Positions 8,793-18,662 are shown, counted from the first letter of the stretch. The stretch is DNA of 38,080 nucleotides from Thermoplasmata archaeon (GCA_021797055.1 JAKAAI010000009.1:1-38080); one strand, 5' to 3'. Translations and numbers: made by a program. Notes: generated by a model not told the origin, from the letters alone.

Positions 8793-9242
8793 ATCAAGAA
8801 ACTTTCTCATCCTGTAGGCATTCCTCGTACCGCCCACTGGGGTTTTATAGTAAGATGATAGGTATTCTGTTACCTTAAACCCTCTTTTTCTGTAAAAATT
8901 CAGCGCCTGTGTATTGTTTTCCCTGACTTCAAGGACAATTTCCCTGTATCCCCTCGATATTAATTCAGCCTCCATTTTATCAAACAGGAACGTGCCAAGA
9001 CCAGATCTCTGCGACCTAGGATCAACTGCGATGCTTTCTATGTCAGCCTCTTCCCTTGTTAGGGGTAGAGCGCATATATAACCGAGTATTCCGTGCTCGC
9101 TTTCTGCGATGAAACAGATACTTTTCGGAGACTCAAACATCACCTTCAACATTCTCCTGGTATATGCAGCTTCTCCAAATGCTTCCTTCTCGAGATTCAC
9201 TAATAATGGCAGGTCATCCCGGGAGTAGGATCTGATCTTCAT
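8787..9242 (-). CDS. GNAT N-acetyltransferase, RimI/Ard1-like
   Basis: A 151-residue GNAT protein, the length of archaeal RimI/Ard1 enzymes that acetylate protein N-termini. Acetyl-CoA-binding motif A is IAVDPRSQRSGLGTFLF, and the C-terminal part has NNTQALNFYRKRGFKVTEY. The family role is N-terminal acetylation of ribosomal or other proteins. The frame extends upstream to 9326, but that extension lies in the ribB promoter region. ATG 9242 fits the family and has GGAGG at 9246-9250 as well as a TATA-like AATATTAATTTA (9266-9277) about 27 nt before it. Divergent from ribB. Confidence 0.87.
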   Translation of the reverse strand: MKIRSYSRDDLPLLVNLEKEAFGEAAYTRRMLKVMFESPKSICFIAESEHGILGYICALPLTREEADIESIAVDPRSQRSGLGTFLFDKMEAELISRGYREIVLEVRENNTQALNFYRKRGFKVTEYLSSYYKTPVGGTRNAYRMRKFLDS

Positions 9243-9305
9243 ATTCCTCCATATATAGGCAGGAAATATTAATTTATTAACCAAGAATTTAGTAATTACC
9301 AAAAT

Positions 9306-9314
9306 ACTTATAGC
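9306..9314 (+). promoter_or_regulatory. TATA box of the riboflavin operon
   Basis: ACTTATAGC is centred about 26 nt before ATG 9336 and predicts a leaderless ribB message. Confidence 0.5.
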
Positions 9315-10002
9315 ATGCAATAGCATCTATTGTATATGATTGAATCGTTAACTGATGAAATTAGGAAAGGGAAGCCCTTCCTTGTATTTGATGATGAAAA
9401 AAGAGAAGGGGAGACTGACATGATGCTCCCGTCTCAGTTCATGACGCCTGACATTATACGAAAAATGCGCAGAGAAGGCGGAGGATTGATATGCCTTTCC
9501 CTGCGTGAGAAAGATGCTGTCCGAATAGGACTGCCTTTTCTAGAAACGATACTTCCACAGACCGGTATCATGAAAGGGCTATTCAGGAACGACGACCTTA
9601 AATATGATAGCAGCAGCGCATTTTCGCTGACAATAAACACAAGAAATAGCTTTACAGGCATAACGGATATTGACAGGTCAGCTACAATCCGTGAATTCGC
9701 ATCTTTTTTGTCAGATCTTGGCAGTTATAATGGAACTGCGTCGTCTATTTTTGCCGAACGTTTCAGGTCTCCAGGCCATGTATTCCTGCTTATAGCCAGA
9801 GAAGGTTATTTCAGCAAAAGAAGAGGTCATACCGAGCTGGGCACTTATCTGGTTGAGAAAGCTGGTCTGATCCCTTCAGTGACCATGGTTGAAATGTTAT
9901 CGGATTCGGGCAAAGCCATGACAAGAGATGAAGCACTCGATTATGCAACGAAAAACAAACTAACTTTTATAGACGGCAAAGCGATAATAGAATCGTGGTC
10001 AA

Positions 10003-10916
<914 letters not shown>

Positions 10917-10925
10917 GTGTAAAAA

Positions 10926-11342
10926 ATGAAAATAGGGATAGTTGTATCGGAATATAACTACGACATAACCATGAACATGCTGCAGCGCGCTGAAGAAGAG
11001 GCTAAATTCCTTGGGGTTGAAGTCACCAGGGTATTCAAGGTACCCGGTACTTTTGACATGCCACTAGGTGTGAAGACTTTATTGGATCTAAAGGAGATCG
11101 ATGGTGTGGTTACCCTTGGTGCAGTTATAAAGGGAGAGACAGACCACGACGAGGTTATAATGAATAATGCAGCAAGAAAAATTGCTGATTTGTCCATTGA
11201 GTTCTCGAAACCGGTTGCACTTGGAATATCTGGACCGGGGGAGACGAGACTCCAGGCGCAGGCAAGAATCGAAACTGCCAAAGATGCAGTTCAGTCTGTC
11301 GTCAAGATGATCAAGAGAATGTCAGATATAAGAAAAAAGTGA
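10926..11342 (+). CDS. ribH: 6,7-dimethyl-8-ribityllumazine synthase
   Basis: Condenses dihydroxybutanone phosphate with the 5-amino-6-ribitylamino pyrimidine to form the direct precursor of riboflavin. The 138 residues match the family. Substrate-site motifs are VPGTFDMPLG near 40, GAVIKGETDHDEVI near 65 with the catalytic His, and the phosphate-binding region near LGISGPGETRLQA. Members form pentameric or icosahedral shells. GGTG precedes the ATG. It is the last gene of the rib operon and converges on mptA with a 22-nt gap. Confidence 0.94.
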   Translation: MKIGIVVSEYNYDITMNMLQRAEEEAKFLGVEVTRVFKVPGTFDMPLGVKTLLDLKEIDGVVTLGAVIKGETDHDEVIMNNAARKIADLSIEFSKPVALGISGPGETRLQAQARIETAKDAVQSVVKMIKRMSDIRKK

Positions 11343-11351
11343 TACTGGCGA

Positions 11352-11394
11352 ACCGGTAGATACGTCAGCATTCTATATCTGATAGTTTACCGGT
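11352..11394. other. inverted repeat at the ribH/mptA convergence
   Basis: ACCGGTA (11352-11358) and TACCGGT (11388-11394) form 7-bp arms 29 nt apart, spanning the gap between the two convergent genes and the last codons of mptA. It could fold in either transcript and serve as a shared 3' structure. No U-run follows, so a terminator role is only a guess. Confidence 0.3.
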
Positions 11395-12243
11395 AAATTC
11401 TGCGAAAGCGTTGTGTCTGTGAATGCTTTCTTCGCTTTCTGATGTAATCAGGATTTGTGGGTCTATATTGAATTTTTGAAGTTTTTGTTTAAGGTTGCAG
11501 GCTATATTTCTGACAACGTCTTCCACGAACTGTGGTTTCTTATGCTGCCTGTAGATTAACTCTACATCGCTCTCCAGACTTTCTCCAAGTTCCACCGGTG
11601 AACCTATGATGTCTGATGCAACTTCTATAAGCATATCAGCTTCAATTTCAACACCCGATATCTTCTGAACTAATATTTCGACTCGATTCCTCTGGTTGTG
11701 CGTTATGACAGGAATGTTGTTTATTATATCGCTATACTGAGGATTTTCAGATATCAGCTTCTTTCTTTCCGCATCCATGGTGCAGGGGCATGCATTAAGT
11801 CCGGTTACCTGGACACCGATGTAGTCATCCTCACCTGTATGACTGAAAGTTACAGTTTTACCTATAAGTCCATATGAACGGACAGAAACCTTGTCGGCAT
11901 CGAATGATTTAGTAAAATAATCTGCCCTTAAGATACACTCACACCTGGTAACATAGGGGATCCTGCTCATAACCAGATTTGAGATGTCGGATGTTATACT
12001 TTCCACACCGCTGAAATCCCTGTTCTGAGTCACAACTTTAGTGACAGCATCTATCATAGAGGAAAAATCCGCTCCCTTTCTGGTTGCTGGAAGATCAATA
12101 AAAATGTCTGCAGATGCTGAAAGAAATATTTCCTTACCATGTCTTTTGACCTGAACTGGAAAATGCAGGTCTTTAACCCCTACCCTTGACAGAGGGATAT
12201 TATGATCTGGTTCTTTTGACTGGATCGTGTTATTTCCCGCTAT
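11365..12243 (-). CDS. mptA: GTP cyclohydrolase MptA (FolE2 family), probable AUA start
   Basis: Archaeal type IB GTP cyclohydrolase, making 7,8-dihydroneopterin 2',3'-cyclic phosphate from GTP for pterin cofactors. From ATG 12057 the protein would have only 230 residues and lack the conserved N-terminus. The frame stays open upstream through 62 more codons that encode family-like sequence: IPLSRVGVKDLHFPVQV near residues 16-32 and DIFIDLPATRKGADFSS near 46-62. That gives 292 residues, close to the family's ~300. This stretch has no ATG, GTG or TTG. An in-frame TGA lies 15 codons before the best candidate, ATA at 12243-12241, which overlaps the prefoldin stop as ATAG. Other landmarks: GLNACPCTMD (Cys 152 and 154), VITHNQRNR and HRHNAFAEF. 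It is downstream of pcc1 and pfdB. Confidence 0.9.
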   Translation of the reverse strand: MAGNNTIQSKEPDHNIPLSRVGVKDLHFPVQVKRHGKEIFLSASADIFIDLPATRKGADFSSMIDAVTKVVTQNRDFSGVESITSDISNLVMSRIPYVTRCECILRADYFTKSFDADKVSVRSYGLIGKTVTFSHTGEDDYIGVQVTGLNACPCTMDAERKKLISENPQYSDIINNIPVITHNQRNRVEILVQKISGVEIEADMLIEVASDIIGSPVELGESLESDVELIYRQHKKPQFVEDVVRNIACNLKQKLQKFNIDPQILITSESEESIHRHNAFAEFTGKLSDIEC

Positions 12244-12599
12244 GGTGATCCCTTCGAGTCCTGATAAGTCTTCTTTAAGACCGCTTCAAGCTCCTTATAC
12301 TTATCTTCAAGAGCTTTCTGGTTTTTTTCTAGTGTTTTTATCCTCACAGAACTCAGCTCTTTCTGTTCCTCCAGTTCATCGATCAGCTTCTTTCTATCAT
12401 CTACTTTATACAATAATGGTCCTACTGCCTTGTAGACAGGTGAACCTTCCTTTACTTCACTGAGCTCTTTCAGGGTACGCTCGAGTTCTTTAACGCGCAA
12501 ATCAAGCTGGTATTTCTGATTCATTAATTGTTCAATCTGTATCTCCAGTTGCTGTGCTTGTTTCAATTTATTCTGTATCATATTACTTTGACTGTCCAA
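12240..12599 (-). CDS. pfdB: prefoldin beta subunit
   Basis: A 119-residue beta-type prefoldin subunit. The archaeal chaperone has two alpha and four beta subunits, holds unfolded proteins and passes them to the thermosome. The sequence is two long coiled-coil helices (residues 5-45 and 70-110) around a short beta-hairpin with SPVYKAVGPLLYKVD, as in PfdB. It starts with TTG immediately after the pcc1 stop, with GGAGGT 7 nt upstream. Its TAG stop overlaps the proposed ATA start of mptA. The pcc1-pfdB pair is common in archaea. Confidence 0.93.
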   Translation of the reverse strand: MDSQSNMIQNKLKQAQQLEIQIEQLMNQKYQLDLRVKELERTLKELSEVKEGSPVYKAVGPLLYKVDDRKKLIDELEEQKELSSVRIKTLEKNQKALEDKYKELEAVLKKTYQDSKGSP

Positions 12600-12839
12600 T
12601 TATTTTACCTCCATGTTTAACCTTTCTATCATAGCAATTAGCCGGGTAAAAGTTCCCAGGCTAGCTCTTAATGCTACTGTATCTGCCGCTCCTATATAAA
12701 AGTAAAAATTTTGCTCGTCCTCCTCTATCCATTCTCTCGATCTTCCCTCCATAGTCCCCACCTCAGGTAACATAGACTTGATCGCATCGGTGAACTGTAA
12801 TTTATTAAGTTTAAGGCGGACCATGAATCTATAATCCAT
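12600..12839 (-). CDS. pcc1: KEOPS complex subunit Pcc1
   Basis: A 79-residue Pcc1 family protein. The KEOPS complex makes threonylcarbamoyl-adenosine at position 37 of ANN-decoding tRNAs, and Pcc1 is the dimerising scaffold that contacts the Kae1 subunit. The family signature is TVALRASLGTFTRLI in the C-terminal helix after two beta-strands. A TATA-like CTATATCTT (minus strand, about 12859-12867) lies 24 nt before the ATG, so the pcc1-pfdB-mptA message is probably leaderless. No other KEOPS genes are here. Confidence 0.87.
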   Translation of the reverse strand: MDYRFMVRLKLNKLQFTDAIKSMLPEVGTMEGRSREWIEEDEQNFYFYIGAADTVALRASLGTFTRLIAMIERLNMEVK

Positions 12840-12932
12840 ACACCTTGATCTGTTTAAAAGATATAGGCTATTCGCTGTATTTTTTACTGAGGAAACTCAA
12901 AAAGTTAAAATCACCTCAAGGATTGCCCCGTT

Positions 12933-13007
12933 GGGCTCGTGGCCTAGTTTGGATAAGGCACCGTCCTTCTAAGTCGGTGATCGGGGGTCCAAATCCCCCC
13001 GGGCCCG
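12933..13007 (+). tRNA. tRNA-Arg (anticodon TCT)
   Basis: A 75-nt cloverleaf. Acceptor GGGCTCG pairs with CGGGCCC (13000-13006) with one G-U, and the discriminator is G. The D stem is GCCT/AGGC. The anticodon loop CTTCTAA (12966-12972) has anticodon TCT. The variable loop is TGATC, and the T stem GGGGG/CCCCC has loop TCCAAAT. There is no intron and CCA is not encoded. The anticodon stem CCGTC/GTCGG has a U-U mismatch in its fourth pair (position 30 with 40). An AAGTTAAAAT element about 26 nt upstream fits a TATA box. Confidence 0.95.
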
Positions 13008-13122
13008 CTCTAGTTCAATTAAATTTTTTATCTTCTCATCAGAAAAATAAAATAAGGCTTAAAGCGAATCTCTCATTATTCTGGTAGCAGACAACAATGC
13101 TGATTCGATCAGAAGTTCCTAG

Positions 13123-13686
13123 TCAATGAACAGGTTCGTAGTGAATTGCAACGACTCCGTTATCAAGAGCCCCTGCAGATACTAACTTAAGATTGTGCCT
13201 CTTCATATCGTCTCTGAAGAAAGATTTTCCGGCACCCAATATTATTGGTCTGATACGTATTCGGTACTCATCGACTAAATCATTCCTGATTAGAGTTGAT
13301 ACAAGTGTCCCGCTACCTATCACAACCAAGTCACCACCATTTTCATTCTTAATCCTTGGAACCGCGACAGCTGGATCGTCTCTTACAATCCGGACAGGAT
13401 TCCAGTGCGCTTCTTTCATGGTTTTGGAAAATACTATCTTTTGTCTGTTGTTAAGATGACCTATGATTTCAGAATCGAATCCATCTGATGATGGCGTTGC
13501 CTGGGGCCAGAATTTACTAAATTCCTGGCATGTGACTCGACCATAGAGCATAGCATCAACCCTCCTGAGGATTTCCTTTGACCATTCAATTTCCTTCCGA
13601 TCGAAGCTAAACCAGTCGATTTCATTCTTAGGACTAGTATAATAGCCGTCTAATGATATAATTGAGTCAAGGATTATTCTTCGCAT
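13123..13686 (-). CDS. dihydrofolate reductase-like protein (RibD C-terminal fold)
   Basis: A 187-residue protein of the DHFR/RibD-C fold, nearest the YwjB/YyaP type. The N-terminus RRIILDSIISLDGYY matches the family's NADPH/substrate strand. DAMLYGRVTCQEF near residue 47 and GGDLVVIGSGTLVSTLI near 118 are the dinucleotide-binding parts, and the C-terminus has PIILGAGKSFF. It probably reduces a pterin or pyrimidine with NADPH. Having mptA and the rib operon nearby makes either pathway possible, but it does not look like the standard archaeal ArfC reductase. A TTTAAATA element about 25 nt upstream predicts a leaderless start. Specific substrate unknown. Confidence 0.8.
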   Translation of the reverse strand: MRRIILDSIISLDGYYTSPKNEIDWFSFDRKEIEWSKEILRRVDAMLYGRVTCQEFSKFWPQATPSSDGFDSEIIGHLNNRQKIVFSKTMKEAHWNPVRIVRDDPAVAVPRIKNENGGDLVVIGSGTLVSTLIRNDLVDEYRIRIRPIILGAGKSFFRDDMKRHNLKLVSAGALDNGVVAIHYEPVH

Positions 13687-14256
13687 AAATGCCTATTGGG
13701 TTTGCGTATTTAAATGTCACATTTTAACATTAATGCGAACCAAATTTCGCCGCGATTTCCGTTTATTAGAGAAACGAATTATGATCCTGACTCCTCCCAC
13801 CAATACTCAAATCAAAAATGATAAACCGTGATGGAATGCTTAAGTCGCCCATACAGAGAGGTAACATTTCGCCTTCACCATTGTGGAGTCACCGTTTAGA
13901 AGGTGATGGTACCACGCCTTGCATATACTTATTGGTGTGGTGACATTCTGGCTGACAGAAAGAGAGAGACCATAGAACTGGATTAAAGGGAGAAAACGTG
14001 GTTTTTTCGTATTCTTACTTTATTTTTCCCGATCATAGTGGCGACAGATTTATGGCCAGATTAAGTTTGGATGCATATTTTGGTGATTTGTCAAACAATT
14101 ATGATGTTCCTATGAGTGATTGAATCGAAAACAAAATTGAACGAAAATCTTTCCTTCAGAATTTGACAAGCGTCTTTCTCTATCAAATAGTTGTTTTGAC
14201 ATTAAATATAATGATGGCCTTAAAAAATGGAGGTAAAAAGATTCGCAGGGATTATA
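13687..14256. other. 570-bp region without a clear gene
   Basis: The left end carries the promoter of the reductase gene. I found no convincing protein, only short frames without family features. A cluster of repeated CACC and GGTG units (about 13875-13945) can form several alternative stems, for example TCACC-8nt-GGTGA at 13889-13906 extended by GTGG/CCAC. It could be an RNA structure or an old mobile-element remnant. No transposase remnant was recognised. Confidence 0.4.
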
Positions 14257-14763
14257 TCACGAAGGCAATTTCAAAACAGCAAATGCCGTGAAAGCTGCGC
14301 CCACTGAATTCTCTATCAATAATGAAACAGGATAGGGCACAATGTGGCTTGGAGGATATGAGTAGTTCATCTCAGAAAGATCAGTCAGATTAAAAAACAG
14401 TGTTATCTGTATAGTTTCATTAATTCCTGGCTTTACTGGAACATTCATATAGTTATAAGGATATTTGCTTATATTGAAATGCGTAAAATTCTGTATTGGA
14501 GAATCATTCAGTATCAGATCATAAATATATACTGTGGACTCAGCTGATTTAACGCTCAGGTTAAGTGTAATTGATGTTGTGGACTGTGTGACTGGAATCA
14601 CTGAGCCATTCTCTGGAAGATAAACAGATAGTGATGATGGTGATGGTTTAACTGATGAGGTTGATATTGATGATGAAGAATTGTTGATTGTCTCCACAGT
14701 CATAAATGAGAATATGATTAGAAGAACTATGGCAATTACTAATGAAGATTTTCTGCCTATCAT
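14257..14763 (-). CDS. secreted or membrane-anchored protein of unknown function
   Basis: I do not recognise this 168-residue protein. A hydrophobic helix (about residues 8-26) acts as signal or anchor. It is followed by a Ser/Thr-rich linker, then a beta-rich domain with many N-x-S/T sites, as expected for an extracellular archaeal domain. It is transcribed divergently from the MFS/MarR pair. A TATA (GCTTATAAAAT, 14788-14798, minus-strand reading ATTTTATAAGC) about 27 nt upstream predicts a leaderless start. It may share regulation with the exporter through the palindrome at 14810-14825. Confidence 0.7.
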   Translation of the reverse strand: MIGRKSSLVIAIVLLIIFSFMTVETINNSSSSISTSSVKPSPSSLSVYLPENGSVIPVTQSTTSITLNLSVKSAESTVYIYDLILNDSPIQNFTHFNISKYPYNYMNVPVKPGINETIQITLFFNLTDLSEMNYSYPPSHIVPYPVSLLIENSVGAAFTAFAVLKLPS

Positions 14764-14809
14764 TTTAGCGGTTCGATATGGTTAGAGCTTATAAAATGTT
14801 TATGAATAA

Positions 14810-14825
14810 TTAACTAATTAATTAA
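14810..14825. promoter_or_regulatory. putative MarR operator between divergent promoters
   Basis: TTAACTAATTAATTAA is a 16-bp palindrome in which all but one pair of positions match. It lies between the two facing TATA elements (14788-14796 and 14828-14836), close enough to the plus-strand one to block it. The nearest regulator is the MarR gene at 16624, so it is a natural candidate site. In AT-rich DNA such a palindrome can also arise by chance. Confidence 0.4.
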
Positions 14826-14827
14826 AT

Positions 14828-14836
14828 ATTTATATC
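14828..14836 (+). promoter_or_regulatory. TATA box of the MFS-marR operon
   Basis: ATTTATATC is centred 29 nt before ATG 14861, predicting a leaderless or nearly leaderless transcript. Confidence 0.5.
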
Positions 14837-14860
14837 GTTAACCAATGCCCTTGCGATTAC

Positions 14861-16627
14861 ATGGTTCAATATAAGTGGGTGGCGCTGTCTAACACAACGC
14901 TTGGTGTTTTGATGGCATCAATAAATGGTACCATTATGCTGATATCACTGCCAGCTATTTTCAGAGGCATTGACATCAATCCCTTCAATGCTTCATCCTT
15001 TGTGTACCTGTTATGGATCCTGATGGGTTACATGATCGTAACAGCAGTTATGCTTGTAACTGTTGGAAGGCTATCTGATATATTCGGAAGGGTCAGGCTC
15101 TTTAACCTGGGCTTCCTGATTTTTACAGTTGGTTCTGTTTTGCTATACCTGACACCCAGTAAAGGTGATCTTGGCGCTCAGGAAATTATAATATTTAGAA
15201 TGATTCAGGCAATAGGGGCCTCTTTCTTGTTCGCTAATTCTGCTGCAATCATTACAGATAGTTTCGGTCCAAATGAGAGAGGAAAGGCAATGGGCATAAA
15301 TCAGATTGCAGCTCTTGCCGGATCCCTTATAGGTCTAATTTTGGGAGGTCTTCTTGCCACAATTAACTGGCGTTATGTTTTCCTGGTAAGTGTTCCTGTT
15401 GGTTTACTTGGAACGGTTTGGTCATACTTGAAGTTAAAGGATCATTCAATAAGACATAAAGACCAGAAGGTTGACGTTCCAGGCAATGTTGCTTTTGCTG
15501 GTGGTTTAACACTCATACTGATAGCTATTACATACGGATTGATGCCTTATGGTAGCTCTACGATGGGTTGGTCCAATCCGTGGGTCATACTTTCACTGAT
15601 TGTGGGTTTAGCAATGGTTGTTGCTTTTGTTTTTATAGAGAGGGTTGTTGCTCAACCAATGTTCAATATGAGCCTCTTTAAGAGCCGTCCATTTACTGCT
15701 GGAAGTGTTTCAGGCATGCTTCAATCAATGGGAATGGGTGGTGCCATGTTTATGCTGATTATACTTCTTCAGGGAGTGTGGCTCCCACTTCATGGTTACA
15801 ATTACAATGCGGTTCCTTTCTGGGCAGGAATCTATATGATCCCCATGATGCTTGGGTTCGTTGTTCTTGGCCCATTAAGTGGTGCTCTATCCGATAGGAT
15901 TGGAGCGAGGGTTATATCAAGTGTTGGTATGGCAATCAGCGCAGTTTCATTCCTACTCTTGGCCACGTTGAGCTATAACTTTGCTTATGTAGACTTCGGT
16001 TTGATGCTGTTCATGATGGGGGCTGGAATGGGGATGTTTGCAGCACCAAATATAACCGCTGTCATGAATTCTGTCGCTCCTCAGCAGAGAGGTGTGGCGT
16101 CTGGAATGAGAGCTACACTACAGAATACCGGTCAGACAGCCAGTATGGGTATATTCTTTACGATAGTTCTGGTCTCTTTAACGACAAGGTTGCCTGGTGC
16201 GTTTACTACAGCCCTTGCTTCGGCAAATGCGCCGGAACTCATTCCTTATTTCATAAATATACCGCCAACATCAGCTTTGTTCTCCGCTTTCCTCGGGTAT
16301 AATCCTGTGGCAACAATACTTAGCCTGTTTCCATCATCCTTCACTTCGTTAATAAGCAGTTCAACGCTTACACTACTAGAGGGAAAGACATGGTTCCCGA
16401 ATGCACTTGCTGGTTCATTCATGGGTTCACTTAGAGTTTCATTCTATCTGGGAGCGCTCATTTTCGCAGTCGCAGCTATTCTTTCAGCGATTCGAGGAAA
16501 AAGGTACATTCATTCAGAGTCAAATGTATATCCGGGCTTGGAAAGAGAAAACACGGCTCAATCCGGTTCTGTTAGTACTACTACCACGCAGGTTGACCCA
16601 AAGACCGTAAAAACGGAGTCGAGATGA
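14861..16627 (+). CDS. MFS drug exporter, DHA2 family (14 TM)
   Basis: A 588-residue transporter of the EmrB/QacA type with about 14 hydrophobic segments. The motif [16 protein letters not shown] near residue 70 and the motif C-like stretch with [20 protein letters not shown] near 135-150 are typical of drug:proton antiporters. [10 protein letters not shown] near 340 is the second-half counterpart. The C-terminus is a polar tail of about 35 residues. The marR gene follows with a 4-nt overlap, the usual arrangement of a self-regulated drug efflux operon. Substrate unknown. Confidence 0.9.
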   Translation: MVQYKWVALSNTTLGVLMASINGTIMLISLPAIFRGIDINPFNASSFVYLLWILMGYMIVTAVMLVTVGRLSDIFGRVRLFNLGFLIFTVGSVLLYLTPSKGDLGAQEIIIFRMIQAIGASFLFANSAAIITDSFGPNERGKAMGINQIAALAGSLIGLILGGLLATINWRYVFLVSVPVGLLGTVWSYLKLKDHSIRHKDQKVDVPGNVAFAGGLTLILIAITYGLMPYGSSTMGWSNPWVILSLIVGLAMVVAFVFIERVVAQPMFNMSLFKSRPFTAGSVSGMLQSMGMGGAMFMLIILLQGVWLPLHGYNYNAVPFWAGIYMIPMMLGFVVLGPLSGALSDRIGARVISSVGMAISAVSFLLLATLSYNFAYVDFGLMLFMMGAGMGMFAAPNITAVMNSVAPQQRGVASGMRATLQNTGQTASMGIFFTIVLVSLTTRLPGAFTTALASANAPELIPYFINIPPTSALFSAFLGYNPVATILSLFPSSFTSLISSSTLTLLEGKTWFPNALAGSFMGSLRVSFYLGALIFAVAAILSAIRGKRYIHSESNVYPGLERENTAQSGSVSTTTTQVDPKTVKTESR

Positions 16628-17088
16628 ATTCAGTTAAAATTGATCGGGTTGACAGTTCAAAGCGCATGACAACCGAACTGTGGCACTCGTTCTCAAATGT
16701 TTACATAAACGGCAAGAAAAGAATTGCACGAGAGCTAGAAAAACACTCTATTAAGCCACTTGAACTTAGATTGCTGTTCTCAATATCTAAAGAGGGGGAA
16801 TGCCCCATCGGGAGTCTTGCATCGGAAATAAACGTGACAACTGCCTGGGTGACCGGCATAGTGGAAGAACTTGAAAACAGGAACCTGGTCAGGAAACACA
16901 GGAGCGCAAACGACAGAAGGATTATTGAGGTGTCCCTCACTCCTGCAGGCAAAAAATTGGTCAAAACAGGAATGAAGATTTATGAAGACCTGGTCGGAGA
17001 TGCAGTCAAAGGTCTTTCACCTGAAGAGCTCAAGGAATTTGAAAGAATTTTAATGAAGGTGAATGCATCTATCCAATCATACAGTTAA
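16624..17088 (+). CDS. MarR family transcriptional regulator
   Basis: A 154-residue winged-helix regulator. The recognition helix region is [23 protein letters not shown] near residues 58-80 in the protein, and the wing is [20 protein letters not shown] near 97-116. N- and C-terminal helices would form the dimer. It overlaps the exporter gene by 4 nt (ATGA), so it is probably co-expressed and represses its own operon until an exported compound binds. The candidate operator is at 14810-14825. Confidence 0.9.
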   Translation: MNSVKIDRVDSSKRMTTELWHSFSNVYINGKKRIARELEKHSIKPLELRLLFSISKEGECPIGSLASEINVTTAWVTGIVEELENRNLVRKHRSANDRRIIEVSLTPAGKKLVKTGMKIYEDLVGDAVKGLSPEELKEFERILMKVNASIQSYS

Positions 17089-17152
17089 AAAATAAGGTTT
17101 CTAAATTAAAAATGTATTTGCCTTTATCTTAAACTGTGGATTCCTTACACGT

Positions 17153-17539
17153 TTATTGTGCAAGAGTCTTCAGCTGCCCAAGCAACTCTGTCTCGACATG
17201 CTTTGTCCAAAGCATTTCAGGTACATCGACTGCCAGAAACAGGTCTGAGAGCAGCAGAAATTCAATTGCAGTTACAGCCAAGTTCTGACCTAATTTACCA
17301 ACACCAACATGCACCTCAAGGTTTCCGGCATTTTCCTTAAACAGGAATGTAAGAGCTCGGTCAGCTGCGATGATATCTCTCAAGAATCCTCCCTTATTGG
17401 CCTGTAGAACTGCCTGCCCTTCTTCAATCCTACTTTGTGTCTTCCACCCGGAGTCTCTAAGATATTGCTCAAAGGCCGTAGCCACTGTGTTGACATCTTT
17501 CGAAGTCTGCAAAACTATATTCTTCTTGAATATCTCCAT
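17153..17539 (-). CDS. small conserved-looking protein of unknown function
   Basis: A 128-residue protein that I cannot assign. It has alternating beta-strands and a central pattern (LQANKGGFLRDII, then RALTFLFKENAGNLEVHVG) that resembles small archaeal domains often fused to zinc ribbons. There is no signal peptide or clear membrane helix, although residues 85-105 are hydrophobic. A TTAAATAAAAT element about 25 nt upstream predicts a leaderless start. It is transcribed alone, convergent with marR. Confidence 0.6.
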   Translation of the reverse strand: MEIFKKNIVLQTSKDVNTVATAFEQYLRDSGWKTQSRIEEGQAVLQANKGGFLRDIIAADRALTFLFKENAGNLEVHVGVGKLGQNLAVTAIEFLLLSDLFLAVDVPEMLWTKHVETELLGQLKTLAQ

Positions 17540-17686
17540 AATACATCATGGTAATCATTTTATTTAATCGTATTCCAGTTTTTCTCTGCCTATAAGTTGT
17601 CTTCATTTGGATTTAGCTGTTTTAAGATATTTATTCATCAAAGGAAAAAGTGTAAAGTTTTATTCTATCATGGAGGATTATAAAAG

Positions 17687-18652
17687 ATGGTAAAAATCGA
17701 AAAGGAAGTTATACATGCCAAATCACTCGAAAACAATAAACCCGGTGATCCTGTAGAAAGGGAGATACTGATTATCTCCAATAATTATAATGAGAGTTCG
17801 CCTCTGCTGGTAGGTATTGCAGGATTTTATGGAACATCTTTTAACTTTCTCAACCGTTCTTATTCATCGCAGGATTTTTTGACGACACTTGAAAAGATTT
17901 CAAAGCAAAATCCTGATATTTCTTACATTATGGCTCTACCGGACACTATGACATACTATTATGGAAATCAATATCTTAACTCTTCAGCTGTCGGTAATTA
18001 CGAAGATTTCATCGTATATGATCTGATGAATTTTCTAAAGGAAAAATTCGGCGACAGGAAAACTGGAATTTTTGGAAAATCTTCTGGTGGATTTGGGGCA
18101 TATAATCTAACGATGAGGCATCCCGAAGTTTTTTCCGGTTTCATTGACGTTTCGGGTGATAGTCTATTTGAGTACTGCTATCTTAAGGATTTCCCGGGTG
18201 CAATTGATATTTTCAGGAATTTAGATCCTGAAAAATTTCTTCAGGATTTCAGGTCGAAAGAATATCACAGCAACCAGGAACTAAATGCAATGGAAGTTAT
18301 AGCGATGTCTTCATTTTATTCCCCCAATGCTGGCTCCACGTACGGTTTTGATCTTCCATTTAATATTGAGAGCGGGGAAATAAGATATGATGTCTGGAAC
18401 CGCTGGCTGGATGTTGACCCGGCAAGGACTATTGTCAGATTCGCGCATAGGCTAAAAGGTAAGAAAATCATACTGCAGGTCGGAAAGAGGGATGAATTTA
18501 CACTCAACATAGGTATAAGTTCAATGCATCATACTCTGAAAATACAGCAAGTAGAGCATACCTATCATGAATATGACACTGGTCATTTTTCAATTGACTT
18601 TCTGTATCAATATTCAATTCCAGAGCTAGTTGGATTTCTATCAGGTTTGTGA
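17687..18652 (+). CDS. alpha/beta hydrolase, putative esterase (esterase D-like)
   Basis: A 321-residue serine hydrolase of the putative-esterase family. The nucleophile elbow is FGKSSGGFGAYNL near residues 126-138, with Ser as G-x-S-x-G. Likely acid and base are the Asp in VGKRDEF near 268 and the His in YDTGHFSID near 305. GGAGG occurs 11 nt before the ATG. It is followed by thiolase and enoyl-CoA hydratase genes in the same direction, but the thiolase has its own promoter. It could release an acid or acyl group that feeds them; this is speculation. Confidence 0.75.
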   Translation: MVKIEKEVIHAKSLENNKPGDPVEREILIISNNYNESSPLLVGIAGFYGTSFNFLNRSYSSQDFLTTLEKISKQNPDISYIMALPDTMTYYYGNQYLNSSAVGNYEDFIVYDLMNFLKEKFGDRKTGIFGKSSGGFGAYNLTMRHPEVFSGFIDVSGDSLFEYCYLKDFPGAIDIFRNLDPEKFLQDFRSKEYHSNQELNAMEVIAMSSFYSPNAGSTYGFDLPFNIESGEIRYDVWNRWLDVDPARTIVRFAHRLKGKKIILQVGKRDEFTLNIGISSMHHTLKIQQVEHTYHEYDTGHFSIDFLYQYSIPELVGFLSGL

Positions 18653-18662
18653 AATAAAATAT

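Noticed and set aside
12057..12243. mptA truncated at its N-terminus (pseudogene)
   Set aside because: The upstream extension is in frame, without stops, and matches the family over its entire length, so only the start codon is non-standard.
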